Part shown: positions 8,632-18,418 of the stretch, piece by piece
Layout of the letters: the number at the start of each line of letters is the position of its first letter
Numbering within the stretch: position 1 is the first letter of the stretch
Notes under the pieces: generated by a model
What the model saw: the letters and a program-made list of their open reading frames with translations, nothing else
The model's database searches: none
Told to the model about the DNA's origin: nothing
Program-made: the position numbers and the translations under genes
Assembly: GCA_947573135.1 (NCBI GenBank)
Contig: CANPDU010000009.1
Span: 1 to 64,000, forward strand
Source of the DNA: an uncultured Bacteroidales bacterium
GTDB lineage: Bacteria; Bacteroidota; Bacteroidia; Bacteroidales; Muribaculaceae
DNA length: 64,000 nt
Direction: 5' to 3'

Positions 8632-11600
8632 ATGACAAATACAGACTCAAATAAAAAAACAATTAAAAAAGTACTGTTACTCGGAAGCGGCGCCCTCAAG
8701 ATCGGAGAAGCGGGCGAATTTGACTATTCAGGCTCACAGGCTCTTAAAGCATTGCGCGAAGAAGGGATCAACACAATCCTTATAAACCCGAATATCGCGA
8801 CGGTACAGACCTCGGACGGTTTCGCTGACAAGATTTATTTTCTTCCCGTCACTCCGTATTTTGTCGAAAAAATAATCGAAAAAGAACGGCCAGACGGCAT
8901 TATGCTCGCCTTTGGAGGCCAGACAGCCCTCAACTGCGGTGTCGCCCTTTATGAAAACGGTGTACTCAACCGCTACAATGTCGAAGTACTCGGCACTCCT
9001 GTACGGGCGATAATGGACACCGAGGACAGAGAGTTATTTGTAAAAAAGCTCGATGAAATCGACATCAAAACCATAAAAAGCGAAGCTGTCGACAATGTAA
9101 AGGACGCTCTGAGGGTAGCCAACACGTTAGGTTATCCGGTGATAGTCCGAGCCGCATACGCTCTCGGAGGCCTCGGGAGCGGATTTTGTGACAACGACGA
9201 GCAGCTGGTGTCACTCACCGAAAAAGCCCTTTCGTTCTCACCTCAGGTTCTTGTAGAGAAATCACTTAAAGGGTGGAAGGAAGTAGAATATGAAGTTGTG
9301 AGAGACCGTTTCGACAACTGTATTACAGTTTGCAACATGGAAAACTTCGATCCGTTGGGTATCCATACCGGCGAAAGCATTGTTGTAGCTCCGTCTCAGA
9401 CTCTTTCCAATGACGACTATCATTACCTGCGAGCCCTGGCTATTAAAATCATCCGCCATATAGGAATAGTCGGCGAATGCAACGTGCAGTATGCCTTTGA
9501 TCCCGCATCTATGGATTACCGGGTGATCGAAGTTAATGCCAGACTCAGCCGGTCATCAGCTCTCGCATCGAAGGCGACCGGATATCCTCTTGCGTTCGTA
9601 GCCGCAAAACTAGGACTCGGTTACGGTCTTTTCGATCTAAAGAATTCCGTTACGCGCAGCACATCGGCGTTCTTCGAACCTGCTCTTGACTATCTCGTAG
9701 TAAAAATACCGAGATGGGATCTCGGTAAATTCCACGGTGTCAATCGTGAGATCGGATCCTCAATGAAATCTGTCGGTGAAGTTATGGCTATAGGCCGAAC
9801 TTTCGAAGAAGCGATCCAGAAAGGTCTGCGCATGATCGGACAAGGGATGCATGGATTTGTCGGAAACAAAGATTTCAAAACCGATGATATAGACCACGCA
9901 CTGGCTGATCCTACTGACAAGCGCATATTTGTGATCGCCAAGGCCATGCAAAACGGCTATGACGTAGAACGTATCCATCAGCTTACTAAAATCGACCGAT
10001 GGTTCCTATATAAGCTTCAGAATATCATCAACACATCGGTCGAGCTGGCGGGATACGACGATCTGCAGGCACTTCCGGCCGAGCTTATACGCACAGCCAA
10101 GCAGCAAGGGTTCAGCGATTTTCAGATCGGCCGCGCCGTTCTCAAAGAGAAAATGACTGACAGCGAGAAAACCACCCTCGATGTAAGAGCAATACGCAAA
10201 CAGTCAGGGATAGTTCCGGTCGTAAAACAAATCGACACACTCGCAGCCGAATATCCGGCTCAGACAAACTACCTGTATCTGACATACAACGGTTCGCAAA
10301 ACGATGTTGAGTATCTGCATGACCATCGTTCAATCGTTGTATTAGGTTCGGGAGCATACCGCATCGGTTCATCGGTTGAATTCGACTGGTGTTCGGTCAA
10401 CGCTCTGATGACTGTCAAACGCGAGGGCTGGAGATCTGTTATGATAAACTATAATCCCGAAACGGTCTCGACCGATTATGACATGTGCGACAGACTGTAC
10501 TTCGACGAACTCACCTTTGAACGCGTGATGGATATTCTCGATCTCGAACAGCCCCACGGCACAATCCTTTCTGTCGGGGGCCAGATTCCGAACAATCTTG
10601 CAACTCGCCTCGACGCGGAAGGGATCAACATACTCGGCACATCTGCGACATCAATTGATAATGCCGAAGACCGCCATAAATTCTCAGCCATGCTCGACAG
10701 GTTGCATATCGACCAGCCGCGCTGGCGCGAGCTGACAAGCGTGGAAGCCATTCAGGAATTTATCGATGAGGTCGGTTTCCCGGTACTTGTCAGACCGAGT
10801 TATGTTCTTTCCGGTGCGGCCATGAACGTATGTTCAAACGATGAGGAGCTTGTAAGATTTTTACGCCTTGCGGCAAATGTATCGAAGCAACACCCGGTCG
10901 TTGTGACAGAGTTTATCCAGAACGCCAAAGAAATCGAAATGGATGCCGTCGCACAGAACGGAGAGATCAAAGCATATGCTATTTCTGAGCACATCGAGTA
11001 TGCAGGTGTACACTCAGGTGACGCTACCATTCAGTTTCCGCCACAGAAACTCTATGTTGAGACTATGCGCCGTATCAAAAAGGTCTCATCACAGATAGCA
11101 AAAGCCCTTAATATATCGGGGCCATTTAACATCCAGTATCTTGCTAAGAACAACGACATTAAGGTCATCGAATGTAATCTTCGCGCATCAAGAAGCTTTC
11201 CGTTTGTATCCAAAGTACTAAAAATCAACTTTATTGACCTGGCAACGCGCATAATGCTTGGAATTCCGGTCGAGAAACCTCATAAAAATGCTTTTGATCT
11301 TGACTATGTCGGCATCAAGGCCTCACAGTTCTCGTTTTCGCGACTGCAGGGAGCCGATCCTGTTCTCGGTGTCGACATGTCGTCGACCGGAGAAGTCGGA
11401 TGCATAGGGACCGATACCTCTGACGCTGTCTTAAAATCCATGCTGGCTGTCGGGCTCCGTGTACCTGAAAAAGCGATTCTCCTTAGCACAGGATCTCCCA
11501 AACAGAAAGCCGATATGCTCGACGCAGCGCATATGCTCCACAATAAGGGATATAAGATTTATGCAACAGGTGGCACCCATCAGTTTCTCAACGACAACGG

Positions 11601-11871
11601 CATTCCCGCGATACGCGTATATTGGCCGTCACAACCCGACATGCAACCCCAGGCTCTTGACTTGCTCCACAGAAAAGAGATCGATCTGGTTGTGAACATT
11701 CCCAAAAATCTCAGTTCGACTGAACTGAGCAACGGTTACAAGATCCGTCGCTCGGCAATCGATCTGAATATCCCGTTGCTGACAAATGCCCGGCTCGCCT
11801 CAGCATTTATCCTTGCTTTCACCACTATCCCGCTTGACGATATAGAGATCAAAAGCTGGAATGAATATTAA
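8632..11871 (+). CDS. carB: Carbamoyl-phosphate synthase large subunit
   Basis: 1079 residues, full length for the family. Two homologous ATP-grasp halves are visible: the first opens with LLLGSGALKIGEAGEFDYSG and carries EVEYEVVRD and EVNARLSRSSALASKATGYP; the second opens with VVLGSGAYRIGSSVEFDW and carries EIEMDAVAQ and ECNLRASRSFPFVSK. The C-terminal MGS-like regulatory domain (about 935-1079) includes YATGGTHQFL. With CarA it makes carbamoyl phosphate from bicarbonate, ammonia and two ATP. The single CarAB pair presumably serves both the arginine and pyrimidine pathways. The spacing from carA indicates one operon. Confidence 0.97.
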   Translation: MTNTDSNKKTIKKVLLLGSGALKIGEAGEFDYSGSQALKALREEGINTILINPNIATVQTSDGFADKIYFLPVTPYFVEKIIEKERPDGIMLAFGGQTALNCGVALYENGVLNRYNVEVLGTPVRAIMDTEDRELFVKKLDEIDIKTIKSEAVDNVKDALRVANTLGYPVIVRAAYALGGLGSGFCDNDEQLVSLTEKALSFSPQVLVEKSLKGWKEVEYEVVRDRFDNCITVCNMENFDPLGIHTGESIVVAPSQTLSNDDYHYLRALAIKIIRHIGIVGECNVQYAFDPASMDYRVIEVNARLSRSSALASKATGYPLAFVAAKLGLGYGLFDLKNSVTRSTSAFFEPALDYLVVKIPRWDLGKFHGVNREIGSSMKSVGEVMAIGRTFEEAIQKGLRMIGQGMHGFVGNKDFKTDDIDHALADPTDKRIFVIAKAMQNGYDVERIHQLTKIDRWFLYKLQNIINTSVELAGYDDLQALPAELIRTAKQQGFSDFQIGRAVLKEKMTDSEKTTLDVRAIRKQSGIVPVVKQIDTLAAEYPAQTNYLYLTYNGSQNDVEYLHDHRSIVVLGSGAYRIGSSVEFDWCSVNALMTVKREGWRSVMINYNPETVSTDYDMCDRLYFDELTFERVMDILDLEQPHGTILSVGGQIPNNLATRLDAEGINILGTSATSIDNAEDRHKFSAMLDRLHIDQPRWRELTSVEAIQEFIDEVGFPVLVRPSYVLSGAAMNVCSNDEELVRFLRLAANVSKQHPVVVTEFIQNAKEIEMDAVAQNGEIKAYAISEHIEYAGVHSGDATIQFPPQKLYVETMRRIKKVSSQIAKALNISGPFNIQYLAKNNDIKVIECNLRASRSFPFVSKVLKINFIDLATRIMLGIPVEKPHKNAFDLDYVGIKASQFSFSRLQGADPVLGVDMSSTGEVGCIGTDTSDAVLKSMLAVGLRVPEKAILLSTGSPKQKADMLDAAHMLHNKGYKIYATGGTHQFLNDNGIPAIRVYWPSQPDMQPQALDLLHRKEIDLVVNIPKNLSSTELSNGYKIRRSAIDLNIPLLTNARLASAFILAFTTIPLDDIEIKSWNEY

Positions 11872-11890
11872 CCACTTAAAACAATCTATT

Positions 11891-14803
11891 ATGAAACATC
11901 TTCTGCGTCTGTCAGTATTCGTAATTGCCCTGATGGCAACATTGGGTGTCAACGCCGGCAAATACGAATTCGAGACCGTGCCCGGTGATCCGCTGGGTAC
12001 GAAAATGTACACTCTCCCGAACGGTTTAAAAATCTTTATGAGCGTCAACAAAGACGAGCCACGCATTCAGACCTACATCGCGGTACGCGTCGGAGGTAAA
12101 AATGATCCGGCCGAAACAACCGGACTCGCACACTATTTCGAACACCTGATGTTCAAAGGGACAGAACAGTTCGGCACATCCGACTATGCGGCCGAGAAGC
12201 CGTTGCTCGACGAGATCGAACGTCTTTTTGAAGTCTACCGTAAAACCACAGACGAGGATGCGCGTAAAGGAATCTATCATGCCATAGATTCGATCAGTTA
12301 CGCGGCGTCGCTGATTGCAATCCCTAACGAGTATGACAAACTCATGAGTGCTATCGGAGCCACCGGTACAAACGCATTCACCAGCAACGACGTCACATGT
12401 TATGTAGAAAACATTCCCTCGAACGAAATCGAAAACTGGGCCCGCATTCAGGCCGACCGTTTTGAGCATCCCGTCATTCGCGGCTTCCACACCGAACTGG
12501 AGACAATCTATGAGGAAAAAAACATGTCACTGACTTCCGACGGCCGCAAAATGTCCGAAGCAATGCTATCGGCGCTCTTTCCAAATCATCCCTACGGGAC
12601 GCAGACTGTGCTCGGCACTCAGGAAAACCTCAAGAACCCGTCCATCACCAACGTCAAGAACTACCATAAGACATGGTATGTACCCAACAATATGGCGATC
12701 TGTCTTTCCGGCGATTTCGATCCTGACAACATGGTTGATATAATCTCAAAATATTTCGGACATCTTAAGCCCAACCCCAATCTGCCCAAACTTGATTTCC
12801 CTGCTGAAATGACTATCACCGAGCCGATCAAGCGTGAAGTGTTGGGTAACGAGGCCGAACGTCTCTATCTGGCATGGCGCATACCTGAAGCCAAGGCCGA
12901 GGATGCGAATGTAATAGCTATAATCTCCGAAGTACTCAACAATGGCAAGTGCGGACTGATCGACATAGATATCAATCTTAACCAGAAAATGCTCGGCGCA
13001 GGTGCCGGCTCATACTCTCTTGCCGATCAGGGTGCATTCCTGCTTATCGGTATGCCTAAAGGCGGTCAGACCCTTGATGATGTACGCGACCTTCTACTGG
13101 CCGAAATGAAAAAACTTCGCGAAGGCGACTTCGACGACGATCTCGTGCCGGCAATCATCAATAACACCAAACTTCAGCTCCAGCGCTCCTTCGAGAGCAA
13201 TGAATCCCGTGCCGACTACTATGTCGAGGCTTTCGTCAACGGCGAACCCTGGAGCGATGTCGTGAAATCTTATGAAAATCTCGACAAGATCACAAAAGCA
13301 GATGTCGTGGCCGTCGCCAACAAATACTTCGGAGACAACAACTATGCCGCTATCTATAAGCTTCAGGGGCCAGACCCCAATGAGCTCAAGATCTCCAAAC
13401 CCGAAATCACGCCTATCGCCATGAACCGCGATATGTCGAGCGATTTTCTTAAGGAGATACAAAACAGCAACGTCACTCCGATCGAGCCTGTGTTTGTCGA
13501 CTATGACAAAGACCTTACAAAGCTTCAGGCAAAAAACAAAATTCCCGTATATTACACACACAACAGCACCAACGACGTGTTCCAGCTGACCTATATATAT
13601 AATGTAGGTGAGTACAATGATCCGCGTCTCGACTATGCTGCCGAGCTGCTCGAACTCTTCGGCACGCCCGACATGACGCCACAGCAGATCCAAAACGAAT
13701 TCTATAAGATGGCTTGCTCATTCCGCATATCCATCGGGGGCGAACGTTCTTATATCGTGCTCAGCGGTCTGAACGAGAACATGCCCAAAGCTATGTCTTT
13801 GTTCGAAAAAATTGTCAAGGAAGCCGTCGCCGACACTGCGGCCTACTCGGCATATATCGACCGAGTAGAGCAGTCTCGCGCCAACAACAAGAGCAATCAG
13901 CGCCAGAATTTCAACGCACTTTCAACCTATATGATCTATGGTAAAGATAATCCACAGACTCGTACACTCAGCGTCGAACAGCTCCGTGCGTCTGAACCTG
14001 AAGTCTTCCTGGCCGCCCTCCGTGAGCTTATGGATTACGAGCATGAGATCATCTATTACGGTGCAAGTTCCGAGAAACAGCTTCTTGCCGACATAAATAA
14101 AAACCACCACATCGCCAAGAAACTCAAACCCGCTCCTGAACAGAACGTGTTCACAATGCAGCAGCCTGAAGAAACCATCATTTTCGTCGCTCCTTACGAT
14201 GCAAAGCAACTATATATGTCGCTCTACTCCAACCGCGGCGATAAATTCAATCCCGCCATCGAACCGCTCCGCGAAGTCTATAACGAATATTTCGGCGGAT
14301 CGATGAATGCCATCGTATTCCAGGAAATGCGTGAGAGCCGCTCGCTTGCCTACTCCGCCTGGGCCAACATGATTGAGCCGTCATATCTGCGCCGACCTTA
14401 CACCTATCGTGCGCAGATCGCCACTCAGAACGACAAGATGTCAGACGCAATCAAAGCCTTCGACGAGATCATCAACGATATGCCCGAAAGCCCGGCGGCC
14501 TTTGATCTTGCCAAGAAAGGCATCGAATCTCGCATCCGCACAGAGCGCATCATCAAGGACAACATCGCCTGGGATTATATCAACGCCCGAGACCTCGGAC
14601 TGGACACAGACAGCCGTATAGCCGTCTTTAAAGCGCTCCCGACAATTACGCTCGACGATGTCGTAAAATTCCAGAAAGACAATGTCAAAGGACGCACCTA
14701 CTACTATTGTGTGCTCGGCGACACCAAGGATATCGATCTCGACGCGCTCTCCAAACTCGGCAAGGTCGTGATGCTCACTACCGAAGACATCTTCGGCTAC
14801 TGA
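11891..14803 (+). CDS. Exported M16-family zinc peptidase (pitrilysin-like, two-module)
   Basis: 970 residues from ATG 11891. An upstream in-frame ATG at 11861 lies inside carB and would put ten polar residues before the signal peptide, so the later start is chosen. The signal peptide ends near GVNA. The inverzincin motif HYFEH (about residues 81-85) is followed by ETIYEEKNM (about 205), which should supply the third zinc ligand. The C-terminal half repeats the fold without the zinc motif, as usual for single-chain M16 enzymes with two LuxS-like pairs. It probably degrades peptides in the periplasm. It starts 19 bases after carB and may be read from the same transcript; a terminator follows. 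Confidence 0.92.
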   Translation: MKHLLRLSVFVIALMATLGVNAGKYEFETVPGDPLGTKMYTLPNGLKIFMSVNKDEPRIQTYIAVRVGGKNDPAETTGLAHYFEHLMFKGTEQFGTSDYAAEKPLLDEIERLFEVYRKTTDEDARKGIYHAIDSISYAASLIAIPNEYDKLMSAIGATGTNAFTSNDVTCYVENIPSNEIENWARIQADRFEHPVIRGFHTELETIYEEKNMSLTSDGRKMSEAMLSALFPNHPYGTQTVLGTQENLKNPSITNVKNYHKTWYVPNNMAICLSGDFDPDNMVDIISKYFGHLKPNPNLPKLDFPAEMTITEPIKREVLGNEAERLYLAWRIPEAKAEDANVIAIISEVLNNGKCGLIDIDINLNQKMLGAGAGSYSLADQGAFLLIGMPKGGQTLDDVRDLLLAEMKKLREGDFDDDLVPAIINNTKLQLQRSFESNESRADYYVEAFVNGEPWSDVVKSYENLDKITKADVVAVANKYFGDNNYAAIYKLQGPDPNELKISKPEITPIAMNRDMSSDFLKEIQNSNVTPIEPVFVDYDKDLTKLQAKNKIPVYYTHNSTNDVFQLTYIYNVGEYNDPRLDYAAELLELFGTPDMTPQQIQNEFYKMACSFRISIGGERSYIVLSGLNENMPKAMSLFEKIVKEAVADTAAYSAYIDRVEQSRANNKSNQRQNFNALSTYMIYGKDNPQTRTLSVEQLRASEPEVFLAALRELMDYEHEIIYYGASSEKQLLADINKNHHIAKKLKPAPEQNVFTMQQPEETIIFVAPYDAKQLYMSLYSNRGDKFNPAIEPLREVYNEYFGGSMNAIVFQEMRESRSLAYSAWANMIEPSYLRRPYTYRAQIATQNDKMSDAIKAFDEIINDMPESPAAFDLAKKGIESRIRTERIIKDNIAWDYINARDLGLDTDSRIAVFKALPTITLDDVVKFQKDNVKGRTYYYCVLGDTKDIDLDALSKLGKVVMLTTEDIFGY

Positions 14804-14828
14804 TAAATCCGATCTGAAAACTTTTTCA

Positions 14829-14860
14829 AAACGGGTGCACACAGCGTGCATCCGTTTTTT
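14829..14860 (+). terminator. Intrinsic terminator after the M16 peptidase
   Basis: A 12-base stem (14829-14840 with 14846-14857, one G-U pair) with a 5-base loop runs into TTTTTT. It separates the carAB-M16 unit from the B12 locus. Confidence 0.85.
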
Positions 14861-14904
14861 ATTTGTATGATTGAAGATTTATTAATAATTTTGTCACGAT
14901 TTAA

Positions 14905-15130
14905 GCAACAGATTGGTTCGCATTAAACGCGATTAAAAGGGAAACGGGTGAGAATCCCGTACAGACCCGCTGCTGTAAGTCCGTTACAATCCGGCAACTA
15001 TATGCCACTGGCCAAGCAAGAGTGCGACGGCCGGGAAGGCGTTGACCGGGGGGATAAGTCAGAAGACCTGCCAATATTATTGACTCGCATCTATTGCGCT
15101 CGTGGTTAAGCGCAGCGAATAATTTATTGG
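14905..15130 (+). promoter_or_regulatory. Cobalamin riboswitch with ribosome-site hairpin
   Basis: The aptamer core shows the conserved order GGGAA..GGTGAGAATCCC, GACCCGCTGCTGTAA, GCCACTGG, CCGGGAAGGCG and the B12 box AGTCAGAAGACCTGCC ending at 15072. L5 carries CCAC (15005-15008), complementary to GTGG (15102-15105) in the loop of a downstream TGCGCT/AGCGCA hairpin, which gives the L5-L13 kissing loop of this class. That hairpin sits inside a longer fold (CCAATA 15071-15076 with TATTGG 15125-15130) ending 3 bases before the btuB ATG. B12 binding should therefore block translation initiation rather than terminate transcription. The region 14861-14904 holds no gene. Confidence 0.96.
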
Positions 15131-15133
15131 ACA

Positions 15134-17095
15134 ATGAAAACTATCCCCGCGGGGTTGTTACGCATATCGCTGTGTATGCTTGTAATGGGCATCATAAGCT
15201 GTTGTTCCGTTTTCGCGATGGAAACGGCCGACAGTGTGCTGCATCTCGACGAGATTCTGGTCTCAGCCAATTCACCCCGCAAACTTGCCACAGTTCAGGA
15301 ACTCTCAGGCGCCGAGCTTCAGTCTCTGTCAACAACATCCATAGCCGACGCGCTGAAATACTTTGCCGGAGTCCAGATCAAGGATTATGGAGGTCTCGGA
15401 GGGCTTAAGACCGTCAATGTCCGCTCGCTCGGAGCGCAGCACGTCGGAGTATATATCGACGGTATCCGCATCACCAATGCTCAGAACGGCACGGTTGATT
15501 TAGGTAAATTTTCACTGCCTACGCTTGAATCTGTCTCTCTTTACAACGCTAACAAACTTGATGTCTGCCAGTCGGCCTCTGAGTACGCTTCGGGGGCGAC
15601 AGTTTATATGCGCACACGCAAACCTACCGGAGACTCGCTGTCGGTGACCGCTCGTCTGGCGTCGTTCCACACTTATATGGGACGCGTCAACGCCCAGTTC
15701 TGCCATAACGGATGGAGCGGTTTCATCGACGGTGAGTATCTGAATTCAAAAGGCGACTATCCGTTCCGCTACAAATCGCAGTATGAGGACACCGTCGGCC
15801 GGCGCACCAACTCCGATATCGAATACGGCCGTGTCGAGGCCGCACTGTTCAAAAACGGTTTTTCATCCCACGCCTATTACTATCAGTCCGAGCGGGGCTG
15901 TCCCGGTGGCATTGTCCGACGTCTGTCTGACAAGTACAACAATGTCGGCCGCGAGTGGGATCGCGACCTTTTCGTTCAGGCGTCCTATCAGCAGTCGTTC
16001 GCTGAAAAATTTCAGTTAAAACTCAACAGCAAATACGCCCACGAGTATCTGCGTTACTGCACCGATTACCTTGAAAATCAGAACACGGCCCGGGTCGACA
16101 ACCACTACCGGCAGCACGACGCATTCATGTCTGTCTCTGCAGCCTATTTTCCCTTCGATATGCTGGCCGTCAATCTTGCATACGATGCCCGCATGTCGTG
16201 GCTCGACGCCGATCTGAAGATGTTCTGTCCTGTCAGGCGCGTCGATCAGAAAGCTGTCGCCGCTGTTCAGTTTAATTATCGCTCGTTTCGCGGCGCAGCC
16301 TCGATTCTCTATCAGCACTTTAAGGATCATACACGACTCAAGGTCGGAGCCGCCGATCCGCTCAGCCGTTTCACTCCGTCTGTATCTCTCGGCTACACAT
16401 TCAGAAACCTTACGCTGAAAGCGTGGTACAAGAGCATCTTCCGCGCTCCGACGCTCAACGACATCTATTATACCCAGGCAGGCAACCGCAATCTTAAACC
16501 TGAATATACGAAGCAGTTCGATCTCGGAGCCGAATACAGCTATTCGTCTCCCGACTGGTTCGCATCGGTTCAGGCCGACGTCTATGTCAATCATATCGAC
16601 GACCGCATAGTCTGTCTGCCCGTAAAAGGCACTTACACATGGTCGATGATGAACTACGGCAAGACATATTGCCGCGGCCTCAACATGACTGCCTCGGGGC
16701 GATATATGAGCGGACCGTGGAATTTCTCACTGCTAACCTCGCTCACCTGGCAGCGTGATCTCAACCGCACCGATCCGTCCAACGAAAACAGCTACAACAA
16801 ACCGATCTGCTACTCTCCCACCCTCTCGTTCGGCATAACAGGCATCGCTGCGTGGCGCAACTATTCGCTGACCGTCTCCGAGCTTCACGTCGGCGAGCGC
16901 ATGTGGTCGTATGCCGATCCCGAAGATGTTCTCTCTCCCTACAACAACGTCGACCTTAAACTGTCGGCCAATTTCAGCAAAGTGCTTGCATCGCTCGAAG
17001 TCAACGATCTCTTTGATGTTCAGTATGAGCATATCCCCCGTTATCCGATGCCCGGGCGCAACTTCCGTTTCACACTCACCTATATATTCTTCTAA
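15134..17095 (+). CDS. btuB: TonB-dependent outer-membrane cobalamin receptor
   Basis: 653 residues with a signal peptide (ending SVFA). A TonB-box-like LDEILVSA precedes a plug domain (about residues 45-165; QIKDYGGLGGLKTVNVRSLG), then a 22-strand-type barrel that ends in aromatic residues (TYIFF), as outer-membrane proteins do. Size and plug resemble BtuB rather than the large SusC proteins, which carry an N-terminal carboxypeptidase-like domain; none is present here. The cobalamin riboswitch directly upstream supports B12 or another corrinoid as the substrate. It is the first gene of a three-gene unit. Confidence 0.93.
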   Translation: MKTIPAGLLRISLCMLVMGIISCCSVFAMETADSVLHLDEILVSANSPRKLATVQELSGAELQSLSTTSIADALKYFAGVQIKDYGGLGGLKTVNVRSLGAQHVGVYIDGIRITNAQNGTVDLGKFSLPTLESVSLYNANKLDVCQSASEYASGATVYMRTRKPTGDSLSVTARLASFHTYMGRVNAQFCHNGWSGFIDGEYLNSKGDYPFRYKSQYEDTVGRRTNSDIEYGRVEAALFKNGFSSHAYYYQSERGCPGGIVRRLSDKYNNVGREWDRDLFVQASYQQSFAEKFQLKLNSKYAHEYLRYCTDYLENQNTARVDNHYRQHDAFMSVSAAYFPFDMLAVNLAYDARMSWLDADLKMFCPVRRVDQKAVAAVQFNYRSFRGAASILYQHFKDHTRLKVGAADPLSRFTPSVSLGYTFRNLTLKAWYKSIFRAPTLNDIYYTQAGNRNLKPEYTKQFDLGAEYSYSSPDWFASVQADVYVNHIDDRIVCLPVKGTYTWSMMNYGKTYCRGLNMTASGRYMSGPWNFSLLTSLTWQRDLNRTDPSNENSYNKPICYSPTLSFGITGIAAWRNYSLTVSELHVGERMWSYADPEDVLSPYNNVDLKLSANFSKVLASLEVNDLFDVQYEHIPRYPMPGRNFRFTLTYIFF

Positions 17096-17118
17096 AATCA
17101 ATTATTACCCGCTATATT

Positions 17119-18408
17119 ATGTCACACAGATCAAAACTACTCTCATTTCTGTCGGCGCTGCTTCTTCCGCTGTTGTCCTTCGCGCAGGAAAGGATAATTC
17201 TGCTTAACGAAGGCAACTGGCAGTCAGACAACGGCAAGATCACCTATTTCGAGGACGGCAAGATCGTCAGCAACCAGTGGTTCCGCGACGTCAACGGCTC
17301 GAAGCTCGGCGACACGCCCAACGACATCATCGCGGTCAACGACAATCTGATCGCAATTGCCATCAACTGGTCGAATATCGTCCAGTTCATCACCCCCGAC
17401 GGCAAGGCTGTCGCCGCCACCGAGGACGTGCCCAATAACCGCAAGCTCGCCACGGACGGCGACTATGTCTACATTTCGTCCTACGGTCACGAATGCCGCG
17501 TCGGCGACAAATACGAGGAATTTACCAAAGGGTTCGTCGCCAAAATCGACGCTACGACTTTCAAGGTCATCGCCGCCGTTGAGGTCGGTTACGAACCCGA
17601 AGGCATAGCTTATTACGACGGCCGCCTCTTCGTGGCCAACACCGGCGGCTATGCTTTTCAGGAGTCGCATGAATATGAGACAACCGTCAGTGTCATCGAC
17701 GCCGCTACTATGAAGGTCGAGCGCACCGTCGACACCGGACAGATCAACCTCTATGGCAAGATGTCGCAGAGCGGCAAATATCTGTGCATCAATTCACCGG
17801 GCAACTACTACGAAGTGCCTGCTGCCGCGATCATCCTCGACTGTGAGGCTGTGATCGCCGGCAAGCCTGACAAAGAGTGCTTCGTTTCGCTGCCCTACGC
17901 CGCGACCTACAGTTGCGTCACCACCGACGGCCGCTTCTATGCCATCGGTTCGCGCTACTCCTATCTCACGGGAGACTACACTTTTAATTATATCTCCATT
18001 GATCCCGAGATCGCTATGCTCACCGAGGGCCTCGACGGCATATACGAGGACTTTCCCGGCACTGTTCTTGCTGACATCAAGAAAATTGGCATGCCCTACG
18101 GACTCTATGTCAACCCCTATACAGGCTATATCTATGCCACCGACGCAGCCGGTTTTGTCGAGGGCGGCACGCTCTACCAGTGGTCTCCAGAGGGTAAACT
18201 GCTCGGCAAGCATGGTGTCTATATCAATCCGGCCCACTTCCTCGCTCTCAAACCCGATAATTACACCGGCGGCATCAATGATGTTATAGCTGATCCGGCC
18301 GACAGCGACTCGCCCCTCTACAATCTACAGGGCATACGCATCTCCTCGCCGACACCCGGCCAAATCTATATCCGCAACGGTAAGAAATATATCTACAAAC
18401 AACAATAA
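17119..18408 (+). CDS. BtuG-like seven-bladed propeller, corrinoid-binding surface protein
   Basis: 429 residues. The signal peptide ends SFA-QE and has no lipobox Cys. The body is YncE-like propeller repeats with features shared with BtuG of Bacteroides: ILLNEGNW near the start, VEVGYEPEGIAYYDGRLFVANTGGY in the middle, and blades that each end in a kinetically simple beta strand. Family members cap BtuB on the cell surface and bind B12 very tightly; known ones are lipoproteins. Here the last 32 residues (LYNLQGIRI...GQIYIRNGKKY) resemble a type IX secretion tail, a possible alternative anchor. It starts 23 bases after btuB, under the same riboswitch. Confidence 0.8.
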   Translation: MSHRSKLLSFLSALLLPLLSFAQERIILLNEGNWQSDNGKITYFEDGKIVSNQWFRDVNGSKLGDTPNDIIAVNDNLIAIAINWSNIVQFITPDGKAVAATEDVPNNRKLATDGDYVYISSYGHECRVGDKYEEFTKGFVAKIDATTFKVIAAVEVGYEPEGIAYYDGRLFVANTGGYAFQESHEYETTVSVIDAATMKVERTVDTGQINLYGKMSQSGKYLCINSPGNYYEVPAAAIILDCEAVIAGKPDKECFVSLPYAATYSCVTTDGRFYAIGSRYSYLTGDYTFNYISIDPEIAMLTEGLDGIYEDFPGTVLADIKKIGMPYGLYVNPYTGYIYATDAAGFVEGGTLYQWSPEGKLLGKHGVYINPAHFLALKPDNYTGGINDVIADPADSDSPLYNLQGIRISSPTPGQIYIRNGKKYIYKQQ

Positions 18409-18418
18409 ATCAAACACT

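Noticed and set aside
17119..18408. Lipoprotein BtuG in the strict sense
   Set aside because: No Cys at the signal peptide end; only a BtuG-like propeller is claimed.
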